A stretch of 64,000 nucleotides of DNA from Flavobacteriales bacterium (GCA_020635455.1 JACJZT010000003.1:310001-374000); one strand, 5' to 3'. Shown: positions 36,286 through 46,760, numbered from the stretch's first letter. Notes: a model not told the origin generated them from the letters alone. Numbers and translations: made by a program.

Positions 36286-38913
36286 ATGAAAAACAGATAC
36301 CCTGTATTAATTGCCTGCCTGTTCGCTTTTAGCTTTATGCTTCAGGCTCAGGTACCATCGTATGTGCCTTCTAAAAATCTTGTTGGATGGTGGCCTTTCA
36401 ATGGCGACGCCAAAGACTACAGTGGCAATGGAAATCATTTTACCGTAAACGGAGCTTCTCTTACCAGCGATCGCGACAACAATTCGAATGCAGCCTATGA
36501 GTTTAATGGATCCAAGGCCTATCTTGATTTGAATTCCCTTAGTCACACTTTCACACCCGGCGGTTCATTCACAGTTTCGGTATGGATAAAAAAAACCTCT
36601 ACGGATGCCGGTGTTGCCTTAAACAGTGGAACCACATCATCGAACTATTTTGTCTGGGACATTCAGGGTGATGCATCTGAAATGGCCTTTGGTACCAATA
36701 GTGTCGGGAACTCCTGGCTTTACGCCAAATCAAGTTATAAAGTAAACGATTGGGACCATTATGTTGCTGTGTATCTGGGCGACTCCATGATCCTTTACAA
36801 AAATACGGTACGGCAGGGTTCAAACTTTTTTAACTATCCCAAAGTTCAATCCGGTTCGTTACCACTTTACGTTGGAATGGACAATAATGGCCGATATTTT
36901 ACGGGTATTATTGACGATATCGGAATTTGGAGTACAGATTTAAACAGCAATCAAATCAGGATCCTTTACAATGCAAAATGCGATAAAATAGTTTCCATTG
37001 AACCTACCAACCAGCTTGGCAGGATAGGTAGTTTTGCAAAATTTACGGTTGGTGCGATCGCAGACTCCTTCCGATGGCAGGTAAAAACCACCAATGGTTT
37101 TGTTAATACAAAGAACGGAGCCCAATACAGTGGTGCACAAACCAAAACCTTAACGGTGATCAGTTTGAAAAAAACAAATGATCAGCAGGAATACAGATGC
37201 ATTTTAAAGACCGGAGCTTGCTTTGACACCACCAAGACCGTTGTATTAAGTGTTTGCGGAGACATAAAGCAGCACCCCCTTAGTAGGTCAGCATTTGTTA
37301 CAGACAATGTGGATTTCACTATTGTTTCCAATGATGACCAACCGGTTTTTCAGTGGCAATCCGATCAGGGTTCAGGTTTTTCAAACTTAAGCAATACAGG
37401 GCAATACAGTGGAGCAAACAGCGATGTTCTTGGAGTTAGTTCTGTAAAGATGGGCAATAATGATCAGAAATTCAGATGCGTGGTTCAGCAGGGAGCCTGC
37501 ACCGATACCTCTGCCATTGCCACCTTAAAGGTATGTGGAAAGATAATTTCGCAACCTTCAGATAAATCTGTCATTATGCCTGATGCCGTGACCTTCTCCG
37601 CTTCCTCTTCGGAGGCATCCGCCGGTTACCAATGGCAAATGAATAAGGGATCAGGATTTAATGACTTGTCCGACAATTCAATTTTTGGAGGAACCCAAAC
37701 AAAATCATTATCCATGGCGGCAACCGATGCAAGTTATAACCGAAGTGTTTACAGATGTGTTATAACGCATGGTGGTTGCACAGATACGACCGGAATTGCA
37801 GAGTTGACCGTTTGCGGTAAACTGACAGAGCACCCTAAAGATCAGGCCATATTAATTTCAGCAACGGCACAATTTACAGCGGCTTCCAATGATGTATCCG
37901 CTACATACCAATGGCAAATAAATCAGGGATTTGGCTATAACGATGTTGTAAATGGAGGTCAGTTCAGCGGAGCAAATACGAAAGTTTTAGAACTTTCCAA
38001 CGCTACTGTTTTTAACAACAATCAAAAATTCAGGTGCGTGGTAACACATGGTGAATGCACCGAAAATACAACTGAAGCTAAACTTTCTGTTTGTGGAACT
38101 GTGACTGCACATCCGGGTGACCAGCAATTGAAGATAGGGAATGATGCCACTTTTGAAGCGGCCTCAGATGATCAGTTTGCAACATTCCAATGGCAAATGG
38201 ATAATGGTTCAGGGTTTTCAGATCTCAACAATGGCGGACAGTTTTCAGGTAGCCAAACCAATAAGCTGATTATCAACAAGGCAAGCATTCAAAATCACGA
38301 CCAGAAGTTCAGATGCATAATTATTCACGGTGCTTGTACCGATACAACCTCCATTGCTTTATTGAAGGTTTGCGGTGAGATCACCTTCCAGCCTCCTTCA
38401 AAATCGGTTGAAGAGGGTAAAAATGTACAGTTCACCGTTGCAAGTAACGATGATAATGCAGGATTTCAGTGGCAATCGAATGACGGAAACGGATTTAAGG
38501 ACATGATCGAAGGCGGCACCATCACAGGTACCAAAACAAATATTTTAACCCTTTCGAATGTAAGTTTGAGCGATGACCAGAACGAATACAGAAACGTCAT
38601 CACTTCCGGAAATTGTATGGATACTTCATCTTCGGCCGTTTTAACGGTTACACAAAAAGTCGGGATCTCAACTCTCAGGGATCAGGATCTGATAAACGTG
38701 TTTCCAAATCCAAATAACGGTGTTCTGAATATAATTGCGGATGCAAGGTTGATGGGATCACAATATTCTTTATTCAATCTTGTAGGCGAAAGGCTTGCTT
38801 CCGGCAAAATTGAATCAGGCAGGCAATCTTTGGATATGGCCGATCTTGTACAAGGAATTTATGTTTTGCAAGTTGGAGAAACCATTAAGCTAAAAATAGT
38901 AAGAGATTACTAA
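36286..38913 (+). CDS. Large T9SS surface protein: LamG domain plus six Ig-like repeats
   Basis: An 875-residue exported protein. After a signal peptide (to about residue 21) a LamG/concanavalin-like domain spans about 30-230 (LVGWWPFNGDAKDYSGNGNHF, IGIWSTDLNSNQIRILYNAKC). Six tandem Ig-like units of about 93 residues follow (about 231-790). Each begins with Cys-Gly/Asp and shares a core of FQWQ...GSGF..L..GGQFSG..T..L and KFRCVV.HG.CTDT. A T9SS type A sorting domain starts at VFPNPNNG and ends in KIVRDY. It is likely a surface adhesin or sugar-binding protein. No enzymatic residues are evident. A strong terminator follows. Confidence 0.88.
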   Translation: MKNRYPVLIACLFAFSFMLQAQVPSYVPSKNLVGWWPFNGDAKDYSGNGNHFTVNGASLTSDRDNNSNAAYEFNGSKAYLDLNSLSHTFTPGGSFTVSVWIKKTSTDAGVALNSGTTSSNYFVWDIQGDASEMAFGTNSVGNSWLYAKSSYKVNDWDHYVAVYLGDSMILYKNTVRQGSNFFNYPKVQSGSLPLYVGMDNNGRYFTGIIDDIGIWSTDLNSNQIRILYNAKCDKIVSIEPTNQLGRIGSFAKFTVGAIADSFRWQVKTTNGFVNTKNGAQYSGAQTKTLTVISLKKTNDQQEYRCILKTGACFDTTKTVVLSVCGDIKQHPLSRSAFVTDNVDFTIVSNDDQPVFQWQSDQGSGFSNLSNTGQYSGANSDVLGVSSVKMGNNDQKFRCVVQQGACTDTSAIATLKVCGKIISQPSDKSVIMPDAVTFSASSSEASAGYQWQMNKGSGFNDLSDNSIFGGTQTKSLSMAATDASYNRSVYRCVITHGGCTDTTGIAELTVCGKLTEHPKDQAILISATAQFTAASNDVSATYQWQINQGFGYNDVVNGGQFSGANTKVLELSNATVFNNNQKFRCVVTHGECTENTTEAKLSVCGTVTAHPGDQQLKIGNDATFEAASDDQFATFQWQMDNGSGFSDLNNGGQFSGSQTNKLIINKASIQNHDQKFRCIIIHGACTDTTSIALLKVCGEITFQPPSKSVEEGKNVQFTVASNDDNAGFQWQSNDGNGFKDMIEGGTITGTKTNILTLSNVSLSDDQNEYRNVITSGNCMDTSSSAVLTVTQKVGISTLRDQDLINVFPNPNNGVLNIIADARLMGSQYSLFNLVGERLASGKIESGRQSLDMADLVQGIYVLQVGETIKLKIVRDY
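36976..38655 (+). repeat. Six tandem coding repeats (~280 bases each) of Ig-like domains
   Basis: Repeat units start at Cys codons near 36976, 37255, 37534, 37813, 38092 and 38371. They are clearly homologous at protein level but diverged at DNA level, so they are old duplications rather than recent slippage. Confidence 0.75.
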
Positions 38914-38933
38914 AAATCTACCTTCATAAGAAG

Positions 38934-38959
38934 AGGCCCTTGAGTAAAGGGCCTTTTTT
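38934..38959 (+). terminator. Rho-independent terminator
   Basis: An 8-base stem AGGCCCTT / AAGGGCCT with loop GAGTA, followed by a T run, lies 21 bases after the stop of the LamG/Ig gene. Confidence 0.88.
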
Positions 38960-39078
38960 GTTTCTGCAAATTTGTCAGAGAATGCCAAGAAAAATTTACA
39001 ATAAAAAATTAAAAGATATTTTAGGATATTTGAAAGATCAGGATACGAACAGAACACCCTGATCCAAATTCTAAAAAT

Positions 39079-42000
39079 ATGAGAATCTTAAATCTGGCCG
39101 TATTATTTCTGATCTTTTTCAGTTACCAACCTTCATACGCATCTCACTTGATGGGTGCAGATATTTCCTACAAACATATTGGCAACGACAAGTATGATGT
39201 AACGGTTCGTTTTTACAGGGATTGCAGGGGAATACCCTTTAACGGCCCTACCATGCAGATCAGATGTATTAAAGGTGCTACCACTACGGTTACTCCCAGT
39301 TCGAGCCTTTATTCGATTCGCGACATTTCACCTACTTGTGCATCCTATGGTAAAAAATGCAGCCCGCAAAATACAGTTGTCAGCAGTTCCATTCCAATTT
39401 TGGAAGAACATACGTATAAATATACTTACGATTTTTCAACTCTTAAAAAAAACGGTTGTTGCACCATTGAAATCGGAGCAGGGCAGTGTTGCCGAAATGG
39501 CTCAATTACCACAGGAGCTGCAGGTAATAATTTCTGGGTAACGGCCGAATTGAACTTATGTTTTCCCGGAGGCAACAATTCACCGGTGATGTATACTGAA
39601 TCAAGAGCGATCTTTCCATGCAACCAACCTGTTTATTACAACATGGGAGCCAAAGATTACGCAGATAACGATTCACTGGTTTATGAACTCACCGATCCCA
39701 TGCAAAGCACATCACAAAAAACCAGTTGGAATTCAGGTTTCAGTTCAAGCAACCCGATAACCTCCTATTGTGTGGGATCCTGCACACCGGCAATACCAAA
39801 TGCATACCCTCCCAGGGGTTTTTACCTTAACCGGTTTACGGGTGATTTAATCTTCACTCCAACCAATTGCGATGAAACGTCCAATTGTGCGATTAAGGTT
39901 ACGGAATATCGAAAAGATTCAACCGGAAATTATGTAAAAGTAGGCCACGTTATTCGGGACCAGCAAATTATCATAGTAAATTCCGCAGGGAACAATACTC
40001 CTCAGATCATTGGTCAGAATACCATTTTTATGCCTGACAGTTCTGAAATGGTAAGTTCATTTGATACGTATGACGAACCCTTTAAAGGACCGGTTTCAAC
40101 TTTCTATAACGACACTCTCACCCTGAAAATGATCGCCGGTCCGGTTTCTCTGCAGGATACTACCTTCAAAGTAAACAACCCGGGAAACAAGCACCCGGGT
40201 GGAACCTTTAGATGGAAACCCATGGGGATGGCCAGAAATTTGCCCTATTCCCTGCTTCTTGAGGTAACCGATAATGCATGCGCTCACAATATGAGCACTG
40301 TAAAGAATGTGTATGTACATGTGCGAAAAAGGTCAGAACTGGCCTGGGTAGAAGGAACTTTATACCACGATGTTAATCTTAACTGTAAATGGGATTCAAC
40401 CGAAGCGGTGTTGCCTAATGCCTGGGTAACGGCATTCAACGACCCTTCCATAATTTTCAGGTCCGATTCGACAGGTAAATACAAGGGCTGGTTCAGAGCA
40501 GGAACAGCGAACTTTAAGCTGGGAGGAGAATTTACTTCCTTTATTTGCAATCAAAACGTAAATCTGCGAAATGACACCATCAACACAGTTAACATTGGAG
40601 GAATAAATAAGTTTATGAAGCTCTCGGGTTCTGTGTACGTTGACACCATTCACAATTGTAAATTCGATTCCATTGAACCTGTTATAGCCAATCATATGAT
40701 CTATACTGAACCCGGTAAATTCGCAGCGATCAGCGATTCTTCAGGATATTGGGAAATGAACATACCTGCCGGTGTATATGAAATACACAGCACACCTCCA
40801 AAATACAGCAAGATCGAATGTCCCAAAAATGCTCCTGTGGCTAGTATTTATACAGATTCGGTTATCAGGAACCTAAACCTTTCGGTTAAAGATACTTCTA
40901 TGAATGTAACGGATCTTTCCATCAATTTGATCATAAGCAGTACCTTAAGAAGAGGTTTTAATAACGGATCTGTATTGGTTGTAAAGAATTTAACTTCTAA
41001 GACCGTAAACAAAGCGGTTGCCAGGATACGATTCAACAAAAACCTGATCTTCGATTCCAAACTCAGTTCAAAATACGATTATAAAGACGATAGCACCTTA
41101 GAATTTAAGATATCAAATTTAGCAGCAAAGCGTTCACAAAGCTTTAAAATTTATTGGTATGTTGATCCTAAATTAAATAAAGCAAACGAATATGTTGAAT
41201 TTGTTGCTTCCCTGGATACCCTTGGTCTTTCACAAGACCCTGATCTAAGTGATAATTCAGACAGAAGGATCTGCAAGATCGTTGCCGCCAAGGATCCGAA
41301 TTTTAAAGAGGAAGTTTCGAAAAACGGATATGCCTGGAGAGAAGGCAATACCCTGCGCTATCACGTTCAATTTCAAAATACCGGTACTGACACCGCCGTT
41401 AATGTGGTGGTGATCGACACTCTCCCTCCTCATCTTTTGCCTCATACCCTTAAAATTGTAGGTAGCAGTCACCACGCCGAGTATTCCCTGAATTCGAATG
41501 TACTGAAAGTAACCTTTCCCAACATATACCTACCCGATAGTGCTACCAATGAAAATGAAAGCAAAGGAAGTTTTGAATTCAGCATTAACATACAAACCGG
41601 CCTGGATCAGGAGACCCGTTTTTATAATAAGGTTGAGATCTATTTCGACTTTGAAAAACCCGTTACCACTGCCAAAGAATATGTAACCTTTACCAGTTTT
41701 GTCAACACAATGCAACCTGATGCAGCATTGTACTGCCCGGGTGATTCTCTGGTTGTTGGGTACACTTCAAACTTCAGTTTTAACACCGGAAATGTTTTCA
41801 AGCTGATCCTTTCTGATCCTTTGGGTAACTTCGATGCCGGAACCATCGAACTGGATTCAGTTTTATCAATTATACCTTATGGAAATTTCAGGACAATAAT
41901 TCCATCAACCCTGGTTTCAGGAAACCAATACCGCCTAAAGGTAGTTTCAACTAATTCTTATGGCAGTATACTTAAAGATGGCGTTTCAGGATATTTTAGC

Positions 42001-43482
42001 ATTAACCCGAAACCCAAAAAAATTATCTTCACAAGCGAAAAGTCATTGTATTGCGGTAACGACTCAGTTGATTTTAAACTTGAATTTGCTTCAGGTTGGG
42101 TTAAGATACTGGATCAGGGAAAGACCCTGGATTCAGTTTTGAATAAAAAAACAATGAAATTAAAATTAAGCATGGGTAAACACGAACTTTTGGCCTTTAC
42201 CGAAAACAAAGGCCGATGTATCGCCATATCTGATACACTTCTTCTAATTACAGACATCCCTCCGGTCATGAAACTGTCTTCACCTTCGCATCCTGATTTG
42301 AAAGTTTGCGAGAACGATACGGTTGATCTGGTGGTTTCGGGAACTTCAACATACGATTTATTAGGCAATTCAGGATCTTTCATCGGTACTTTCAACACAC
42401 CGCTGATAAAAACCGCTTTTTATACCAATAATGAGATCCGGCAAGTTCGGGGTACTAGCTTATATGGATGCTCCGACACTTCCATTTCTTTAAAATTCAG
42501 ACGTTTCAACAATCCGGTAGTTAGTTTGCTTGTGTCGGAAACCGACCTTGAATTTTGTGAAGGAACGCTGATCACTTTTAGTGGAAAAGGTGCCTTAAAT
42601 TATCAATTGTATAAAAACGACCTTCCCTGGCTTACATCGTTTCAAGGCTCTGTGCAGTCGAATGATGTTAAGGATTCAGAACGGATCTATGTTCACGGTA
42701 CAGATTTGAATAGCTGTACATCGGTTTCACCTTCTATTGTCATGAAAGTTAACCCCTTACCTAATATATCCTTTACGGTAAATAATGTTTGTGAAGGGGA
42801 TTCCGTAAGGTTCTTGAATACCAGCAAAGATGCCCTTGACTACACCTGGAGTTTTGGAGACGGCTATGCAAGTAATGAGGTTGATCCTACGCATTTTTAT
42901 AAAATCTCTGTCTCCAGCACATTCAATGTTAGCCTGAAAGGAATAAGTGCGAAATCCTGTAAGGATTCTATCGTCAGGCCTGTAACGGTAAACGCAAACC
43001 CCGACGCTGATTTTACTTATGAAATCATAGGCAACCAGGTTGTTTTTATTGCCAAACAAATCGACCACTCCTCTTACCGATGGTATTTTGGAAATGGAGA
43101 TTCTTCCGTGGGTACGAACTCAAAAGTTTCGTATTATTACTCCGGAACTCCGGAAGGGCTTAAGGTTTGTTTATCAGCGACAAATGCTGCAAACTGTAGT
43201 GCAGAAAGCTGTCAGGTTTTAAAGAAAGAACCCGTTTCAGTAATCCAAAACACCACGTCCTTATTTAATGTTTACCCAAATCCGAATGATGGTTTTCTGA
43301 ACATAGTTTCGGATTCAAAGCTTATCGGCTCAGAATATGCCTTATTCAATCTTATTGGCGAAAGGGTTGCTTCCGGCAAAATTGAATCAAGCAGGCAATC
43401 TTTGGATATGACTAATATGAACCAGGGAATTTATGTTTTAAAAGTTGGAACTTCTGAACCGGTAAAGATCCTCAAAAAATAA
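39079..43482 (+). CDS. Giant T9SS surface protein with SdrD-like, DUF11-like and PKD domains
   Basis: A 1467-residue exported protein. Following the signal peptide (to about 22), the opening block SHLMGADISYKHIGNDKYDV...FYRDCRG is a hallmark of a widespread Bacteroidota adhesin-type family. Two SdrD/Cna-B-like inserts follow (WVEGTLYHDVNLNCKWD near 425; GSVYVDTIHNCKFD near 515), then a DUF11-like domain (about 734-880, YHVQFQNTGTDTAVNVVVIDTL), several Ig-like segments, PKD units (about 1230-1390; YTWSFGDGYASNEVDPTHFY), and a T9SS sorting domain from VYPNPNDG. No catalytic motif is visible; an adhesive or structural role is likely. It sits downstream of the LamG protein and shares almost identical sorting-domain DNA with it. 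Confidence 0.87.
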   Translation: MRILNLAVLFLIFFSYQPSYASHLMGADISYKHIGNDKYDVTVRFYRDCRGIPFNGPTMQIRCIKGATTTVTPSSSLYSIRDISPTCASYGKKCSPQNTVVSSSIPILEEHTYKYTYDFSTLKKNGCCTIEIGAGQCCRNGSITTGAAGNNFWVTAELNLCFPGGNNSPVMYTESRAIFPCNQPVYYNMGAKDYADNDSLVYELTDPMQSTSQKTSWNSGFSSSNPITSYCVGSCTPAIPNAYPPRGFYLNRFTGDLIFTPTNCDETSNCAIKVTEYRKDSTGNYVKVGHVIRDQQIIIVNSAGNNTPQIIGQNTIFMPDSSEMVSSFDTYDEPFKGPVSTFYNDTLTLKMIAGPVSLQDTTFKVNNPGNKHPGGTFRWKPMGMARNLPYSLLLEVTDNACAHNMSTVKNVYVHVRKRSELAWVEGTLYHDVNLNCKWDSTEAVLPNAWVTAFNDPSIIFRSDSTGKYKGWFRAGTANFKLGGEFTSFICNQNVNLRNDTINTVNIGGINKFMKLSGSVYVDTIHNCKFDSIEPVIANHMIYTEPGKFAAISDSSGYWEMNIPAGVYEIHSTPPKYSKIECPKNAPVASIYTDSVIRNLNLSVKDTSMNVTDLSINLIISSTLRRGFNNGSVLVVKNLTSKTVNKAVARIRFNKNLIFDSKLSSKYDYKDDSTLEFKISNLAAKRSQSFKIYWYVDPKLNKANEYVEFVASLDTLGLSQDPDLSDNSDRRICKIVAAKDPNFKEEVSKNGYAWREGNTLRYHVQFQNTGTDTAVNVVVIDTLPPHLLPHTLKIVGSSHHAEYSLNSNVLKVTFPNIYLPDSATNENESKGSFEFSINIQTGLDQETRFYNKVEIYFDFEKPVTTAKEYVTFTSFVNTMQPDAALYCPGDSLVVGYTSNFSFNTGNVFKLILSDPLGNFDAGTIELDSVLSIIPYGNFRTIIPSTLVSGNQYRLKVVSTNSYGSILKDGVSGYFSINPKPKKIIFTSEKSLYCGNDSVDFKLEFASGWVKILDQGKTLDSVLNKKTMKLKLSMGKHELLAFTENKGRCIAISDTLLLITDIPPVMKLSSPSHPDLKVCENDTVDLVVSGTSTYDLLGNSGSFIGTFNTPLIKTAFYTNNEIRQVRGTSLYGCSDTSISLKFRRFNNPVVSLLVSETDLEFCEGTLITFSGKGALNYQLYKNDLPWLTSFQGSVQSNDVKDSERIYVHGTDLNSCTSVSPSIVMKVNPLPNISFTVNNVCEGDSVRFLNTSKDALDYTWSFGDGYASNEVDPTHFYKISVSSTFNVSLKGISAKSCKDSIVRPVTVNANPDADFTYEIIGNQVVFIAKQIDHSSYRWYFGNGDSSVGTNSKVSYYYSGTPEGLKVCLSATNAANCSAESCQVLKKEPVSVIQNTTSLFNVYPNPNDGFLNIVSDSKLIGSEYALFNLIGERVASGKIESSRQSLDMTNMNQGIYVLKVGTSEPVKILKK

Positions 43483-43587
43483 TTTGGTTTGAACTTATAA
43501 ACTGAAGTATAACTATTGCAGTAAATAAAAGAGGAGGTTTCTGGCTTTTAACTAATGGAATAGTATTTCCGGAAATTTTAATTATTA

Positions 43588-43628
43588 ATGAAAAAGCCAT
43601 CCTCAAAAAAGAAGATGGCCTTTCATTA
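43588..43628 (-). terminator. Terminator between convergent genes, mainly for the minus strand
   Basis: An inverted repeat GCCATCCTC / GAAGATGGC with an A-rich loop and outer AATGAAA/TTTCATT arms. On the minus strand it is followed by TTTTT, so it best serves the lipoprotein gene at 43648-44070; it may also stop the plus-strand transcript. Confidence 0.65.
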
Positions 43629-43647
43629 CTCTGATATGAAAAAACAA

Positions 43648-44070
43648 TTAGCGGACGTAGTTGTAGTTTAGGGTTTTTCCTCCGGTAACAAATTCGGTCT
43701 TTAACTCATTTTCGGTTAGCGACTTAATCTTCACATCAAATCCGGTTGTTGTACCAAGATAAAGTGAAAAGGATGTTGAATCTTTATTAATAAAATAATA
43801 AGTGCCGATTCCCGTCCATTCTCCATTGGAGTAAAAATTGAAGATGTTTTCCCGGTCGAACCAATATTGGCCCATACCATTTTTCTGTGTTAAAACACCA
43901 TCGGTGTAGGTTTCCTTTAAAGTCCACTTATTGCATAGCAATTCCAGTTTTGACTTTTCTTTCACAACCGGGTCATCATTCTTAACGCTTGTTACCGGTG
44001 TACTTTCCTTTTGACATGCTGCAAAAACCAATAAAATGGTTACGATACTTAACAGATTAATTTTTTTCAT
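43648..44070 (-). CDS. Lipocalin-like lipoprotein
   Basis: A 140-residue lipoprotein. The signal peptide ends in a lipobox, VFAAC, with the lipidated Cys at about residue 19. The mature part (CNKWTLKETYTDGVLTQKNG...NFYSNGEWTGIGTYYF) reads like the small lipocalin-like family of Bacteroidota, whose members have an early W and alternating strands. Function unknown. It lies about 150 bases downstream of the LytTR regulator gene on the same strand; a separate promoter is likely because of the gap. Confidence 0.8.
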   Translation of the reverse strand: MKKINLLSIVTILLVFAACQKESTPVTSVKNDDPVVKEKSKLELLCNKWTLKETYTDGVLTQKNGMGQYWFDRENIFNFYSNGEWTGIGTYYFINKDSTSFSLYLGTTTGFDVKIKSLTENELKTEFVTGGKTLNYNYVR

Positions 44071-44222
44071 GATTTTTAATTTTGATTATGTAGGAAAGAC
44101 CTCCTTCTATTGAATCATGCTGCTCCGTAAAATGCTGATTATGAAGGATGTTTGACAAACAACCTAAAACTGATGACGAAAGAAGTAAAAATGTTGATAA
44201 ACCACAGAACCTGAAGATTGCC

Positions 44223-44930
44223 TTATTTTGGCCCTAAGATCCGTGCCAAAAAATCAGGCTTATACTGCCTTCCTAAAGGGATCTCTCCACCGTTTGCCAT
44301 CTTTATACTATTGCCGGAAACCGAAGAAACATGATCGAGATTAACTATGTAGGATTTATGTACCACAATGAACTTTGCAGGATCAAGGTTTTCTGAGATA
44401 CTTCTTAAAGTTGAATGAAAGACCATGCTTTTACCGGAGCTAAAATGGATGCGAATGTAATTTTGCATGGAAGATATAAATAGAATATCTAGCGGATTTA
44501 TTTTTTCGTAGGCCCCTTCATGTTTCAAAAAAAAGTATTCTTTTTGTTGAACTTGCTCAGAGTTATTTTCCATTGCATCCTTTACCTTTTTAACAGCCGT
44601 GCAAAATCTTTCGAACGAAGCAGGTTTAAGGATATAATCAATCGCGTTAACAGCATAACTGTCGACAGCATAATCTGCATAGGCTGTAATAAAAATCACA
44701 TAGGGTAATTTACCTTCATAGGTCTGAACGAACTCCAATCCCGAAATACCCTGCATTTCAATATCGATGAAAAGTAAGTCAATTTCCTGTTCTTCGAGGA
44801 GTGCGACCACACCTTTAACATCCTTGGCAAACCCTTTGAAATTAAGGTAATCCAGTTTGTCGACAAATTCCTTAATACCCTTTCTGGCTAAAGGTTCGTC
44901 ATCAACTATGGCCACGTTTATGGTAATCAT
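44223..44930 (-). CDS. LytTR-family response regulator
   Basis: A 235-residue DNA-binding regulator. Its receiver domain (about 4-120) has the phosphoacceptor D56 in LLFIDIEMQG, the acidic pair near D10/D11 and K near 102 in YILKPASF. The C-terminal LytTR domain (about 140-235) shows FFLKHEGAYEKINPLDILFISSMQNYIRI and FIVVHKSYIVNLDHV. The start directly abuts the kinase stop (TAGATG), so the pair is co-translated. Target genes are unknown. Confidence 0.92.
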   Translation of the reverse strand: MITINVAIVDDEPLARKGIKEFVDKLDYLNFKGFAKDVKGVVALLEEQEIDLLFIDIEMQGISGLEFVQTYEGKLPYVIFITAYADYAVDSYAVNAIDYILKPASFERFCTAVKKVKDAMENNSEQVQQKEYFFLKHEGAYEKINPLDILFISSMQNYIRIHFSSGKSMVFHSTLRSISENLDPAKFIVVHKSYIVNLDHVSSVSGNSIKMANGGEIPLGRQYKPDFLARILGPK

Positions 44931-45977
44931 CTATTCGTTTAAGTCTATGGTTAAAACCGCTTCGAATTGATGGTTTCTGATATCCGTAGTTAGTCCGGCC
45001 TTATTTCCGTATATCAGATCCAACCTTTTGCGTACATTTTGCAATCCCAGCCCGCCGAATTCCCTGTTCTCCGGTTTATAATCCGGCATTAATGAATTGA
45101 TGCAAATAAAATTAAAAACGTTTGCCTTGTTAACAAAAACATCAACTTTGATAAAATCTTCTTCACCCTGACCTGAATATTTAAATGCATTCTCCATCAA
45201 AACGATCAGCAACAGAGGAGCGATTTCAAAATCTTGTTTAAGATTGTCCCTGAATTCAACGGTAAAACCATCCTCCTTTCGTATTCTTTGAATTTTTATA
45301 TAATTTTTAAGATAAAGGATCTCACCAGATATACTAACTTTTTCCATTCCTGTCTCATACAACTGATACCGCAACAAGTCGCAAAACTCCCTGATCAGTT
45401 TTCGGGCATTTTCATTTTGTTCGTCAATGAGGAAATGAATGTTGTTGAGCGTATTAAAAATAAAATGAGGATCAATTTGCGATTTCAAATAATTTAATTC
45501 AGCACTGATCTTTTCTTTTTCTACAAGTTCTTTGACTTCCTTTAGACTGAGCCAACTTTTGTAATAATCGCTTGCCAGCAGGATAACAACACCAAATGCC
45601 AGAACACTGTATGAATCAAATACCTGATAAGCTGTTCGATCAAATAAAGCCCTGAATTGATCTGAAAGCCCGACGGTGTATGAAAGAACTGCGTAATGCA
45701 TTAGCTGTAAGGCCTTCACAAATAGATAGTAAACCAAAACAACCAGGATGGATTTAAAAATCAGACTGAAAAACTGGTTTTTTACAAACTCTATTTTGGC
45801 AATCAGGACCTTCAGAACTTTAAAAAGCGATACAGAAACGACAAGATCAAGAATTGAATTCAAAACGATCTGCAGCATTTCCAGTGCCCTGAAATCTTCA
45901 CGAAAGGCAAGTCTGTATGAAAAGAACAGAAGAAATAAAATTAAAAATGTTGTAAGCTGTAAAAACTTAATTCGCAT
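44931..45977 (-). CDS. LytS/YehU-type sensor histidine kinase
   Basis: A 348-residue inner-membrane kinase. About four hydrophobic helices lie in residues 5-140, followed by a linker and the His_kinase motif LKSQIDPHFIFNTLNNIHFL with phosphorylated H171. A HATPase region follows (LLLIVLMENAFKYSGQGEEDF, then GGLGLQNVRKRLDLIYG). There is no obvious extracellular sensor domain, so the membrane helices themselves probably sense. Partner is the abutting LytTR regulator. Confidence 0.92.
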   Translation of the reverse strand: MRIKFLQLTTFLILFLLFFSYRLAFREDFRALEMLQIVLNSILDLVVSVSLFKVLKVLIAKIEFVKNQFFSLIFKSILVVLVYYLFVKALQLMHYAVLSYTVGLSDQFRALFDRTAYQVFDSYSVLAFGVVILLASDYYKSWLSLKEVKELVEKEKISAELNYLKSQIDPHFIFNTLNNIHFLIDEQNENARKLIREFCDLLRYQLYETGMEKVSISGEILYLKNYIKIQRIRKEDGFTVEFRDNLKQDFEIAPLLLIVLMENAFKYSGQGEEDFIKVDVFVNKANVFNFICINSLMPDYKPENREFGGLGLQNVRKRLDLIYGNKAGLTTDIRNHQFEAVLTIDLNE

Positions 45978-46043
45978 TAGGGCCGACCGAATTATTTTAG
46001 TTTAAGTTCGGAGATCCTTCGAAACACACGAAACCATACAGCC

Positions 46044-46760
46044 CTATTCATCTTTGGTAACAAGTGTACTGGATTCAACATCCCCAACGTCTTTGAACAT
46101 GATCAAAAGCATGTATTGAATTATCCCAATTAGAGCCATCATAGCGTAGGCCGGCCAATGCTCACCAACAGGTACAAGCGCTTTCCATACCGTTTTAAGG
46201 ATGGCAACGGGCTCCAGAAAGATCTCCCAGGAATACATGTAACCATTACCGAGCTTAATGGCCGAGATCAGTTCCCTTCCCATATAGAAACCCAGACAAC
46301 TGAGAGCCACCGTGATGAAGATGGCAATGTGGGCAAAACGCCTTCCATGTCTTTTTCTAAATAAATTGAACATGATCTTTAAAGAAAGAAAACCATAGAA
46401 CACGGATAACATGGCCAGTGAAAAAATGATCAGGGTATCGTATTTTACCAGCTCCGACTGATATGCATTCTGTGGATCGGCTGAGTTGTGGATGAGATCG
46501 CTTATCATGTATGGGGCATTCGGGTAAAACAAGACCCACAAGGCAGTTCCCGCCCAGAAAAAAAATGCATTTAACCTTTCGTAATAATGTTTGAGCAGGA
46601 AAGCAATTACAATGGTTGGCATCGAACCGATGAACAGGTTTGATTTTAAAAAACTAAAGAAGGAATCCCCTACGATTAAATTCCTAATTCCGAGAATGAT
46701 GAGATTGACCAGTGTTAAAAGGATAACTGTTTTAAGGTAATCGGGCAATTTTATTTTCAT
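46044..46760 (-). CDS. DUF1361 integral membrane protein
   Basis: A 238-residue protein with about six or seven hydrophobic helices and the conserved blocks FWAGTALWVLFYPNAPYMISDLIH and SCLGFYMGRELISAIKLG that define DUF1361. It has no known function. The helical C-terminal end, ending in SSTLVTKDE, is polar and cytoplasmic. It lies about 66 bases upstream of the kinase gene start, on the same strand; co-transcription is possible. Confidence 0.88.
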   Translation of the reverse strand: MKIKLPDYLKTVILLTLVNLIILGIRNLIVGDSFFSFLKSNLFIGSMPTIVIAFLLKHYYERLNAFFFWAGTALWVLFYPNAPYMISDLIHNSADPQNAYQSELVKYDTLIIFSLAMLSVFYGFLSLKIMFNLFRKRHGRRFAHIAIFITVALSCLGFYMGRELISAIKLGNGYMYSWEIFLEPVAILKTVWKALVPVGEHWPAYAMMALIGIIQYMLLIMFKDVGDVESSTLVTKDE

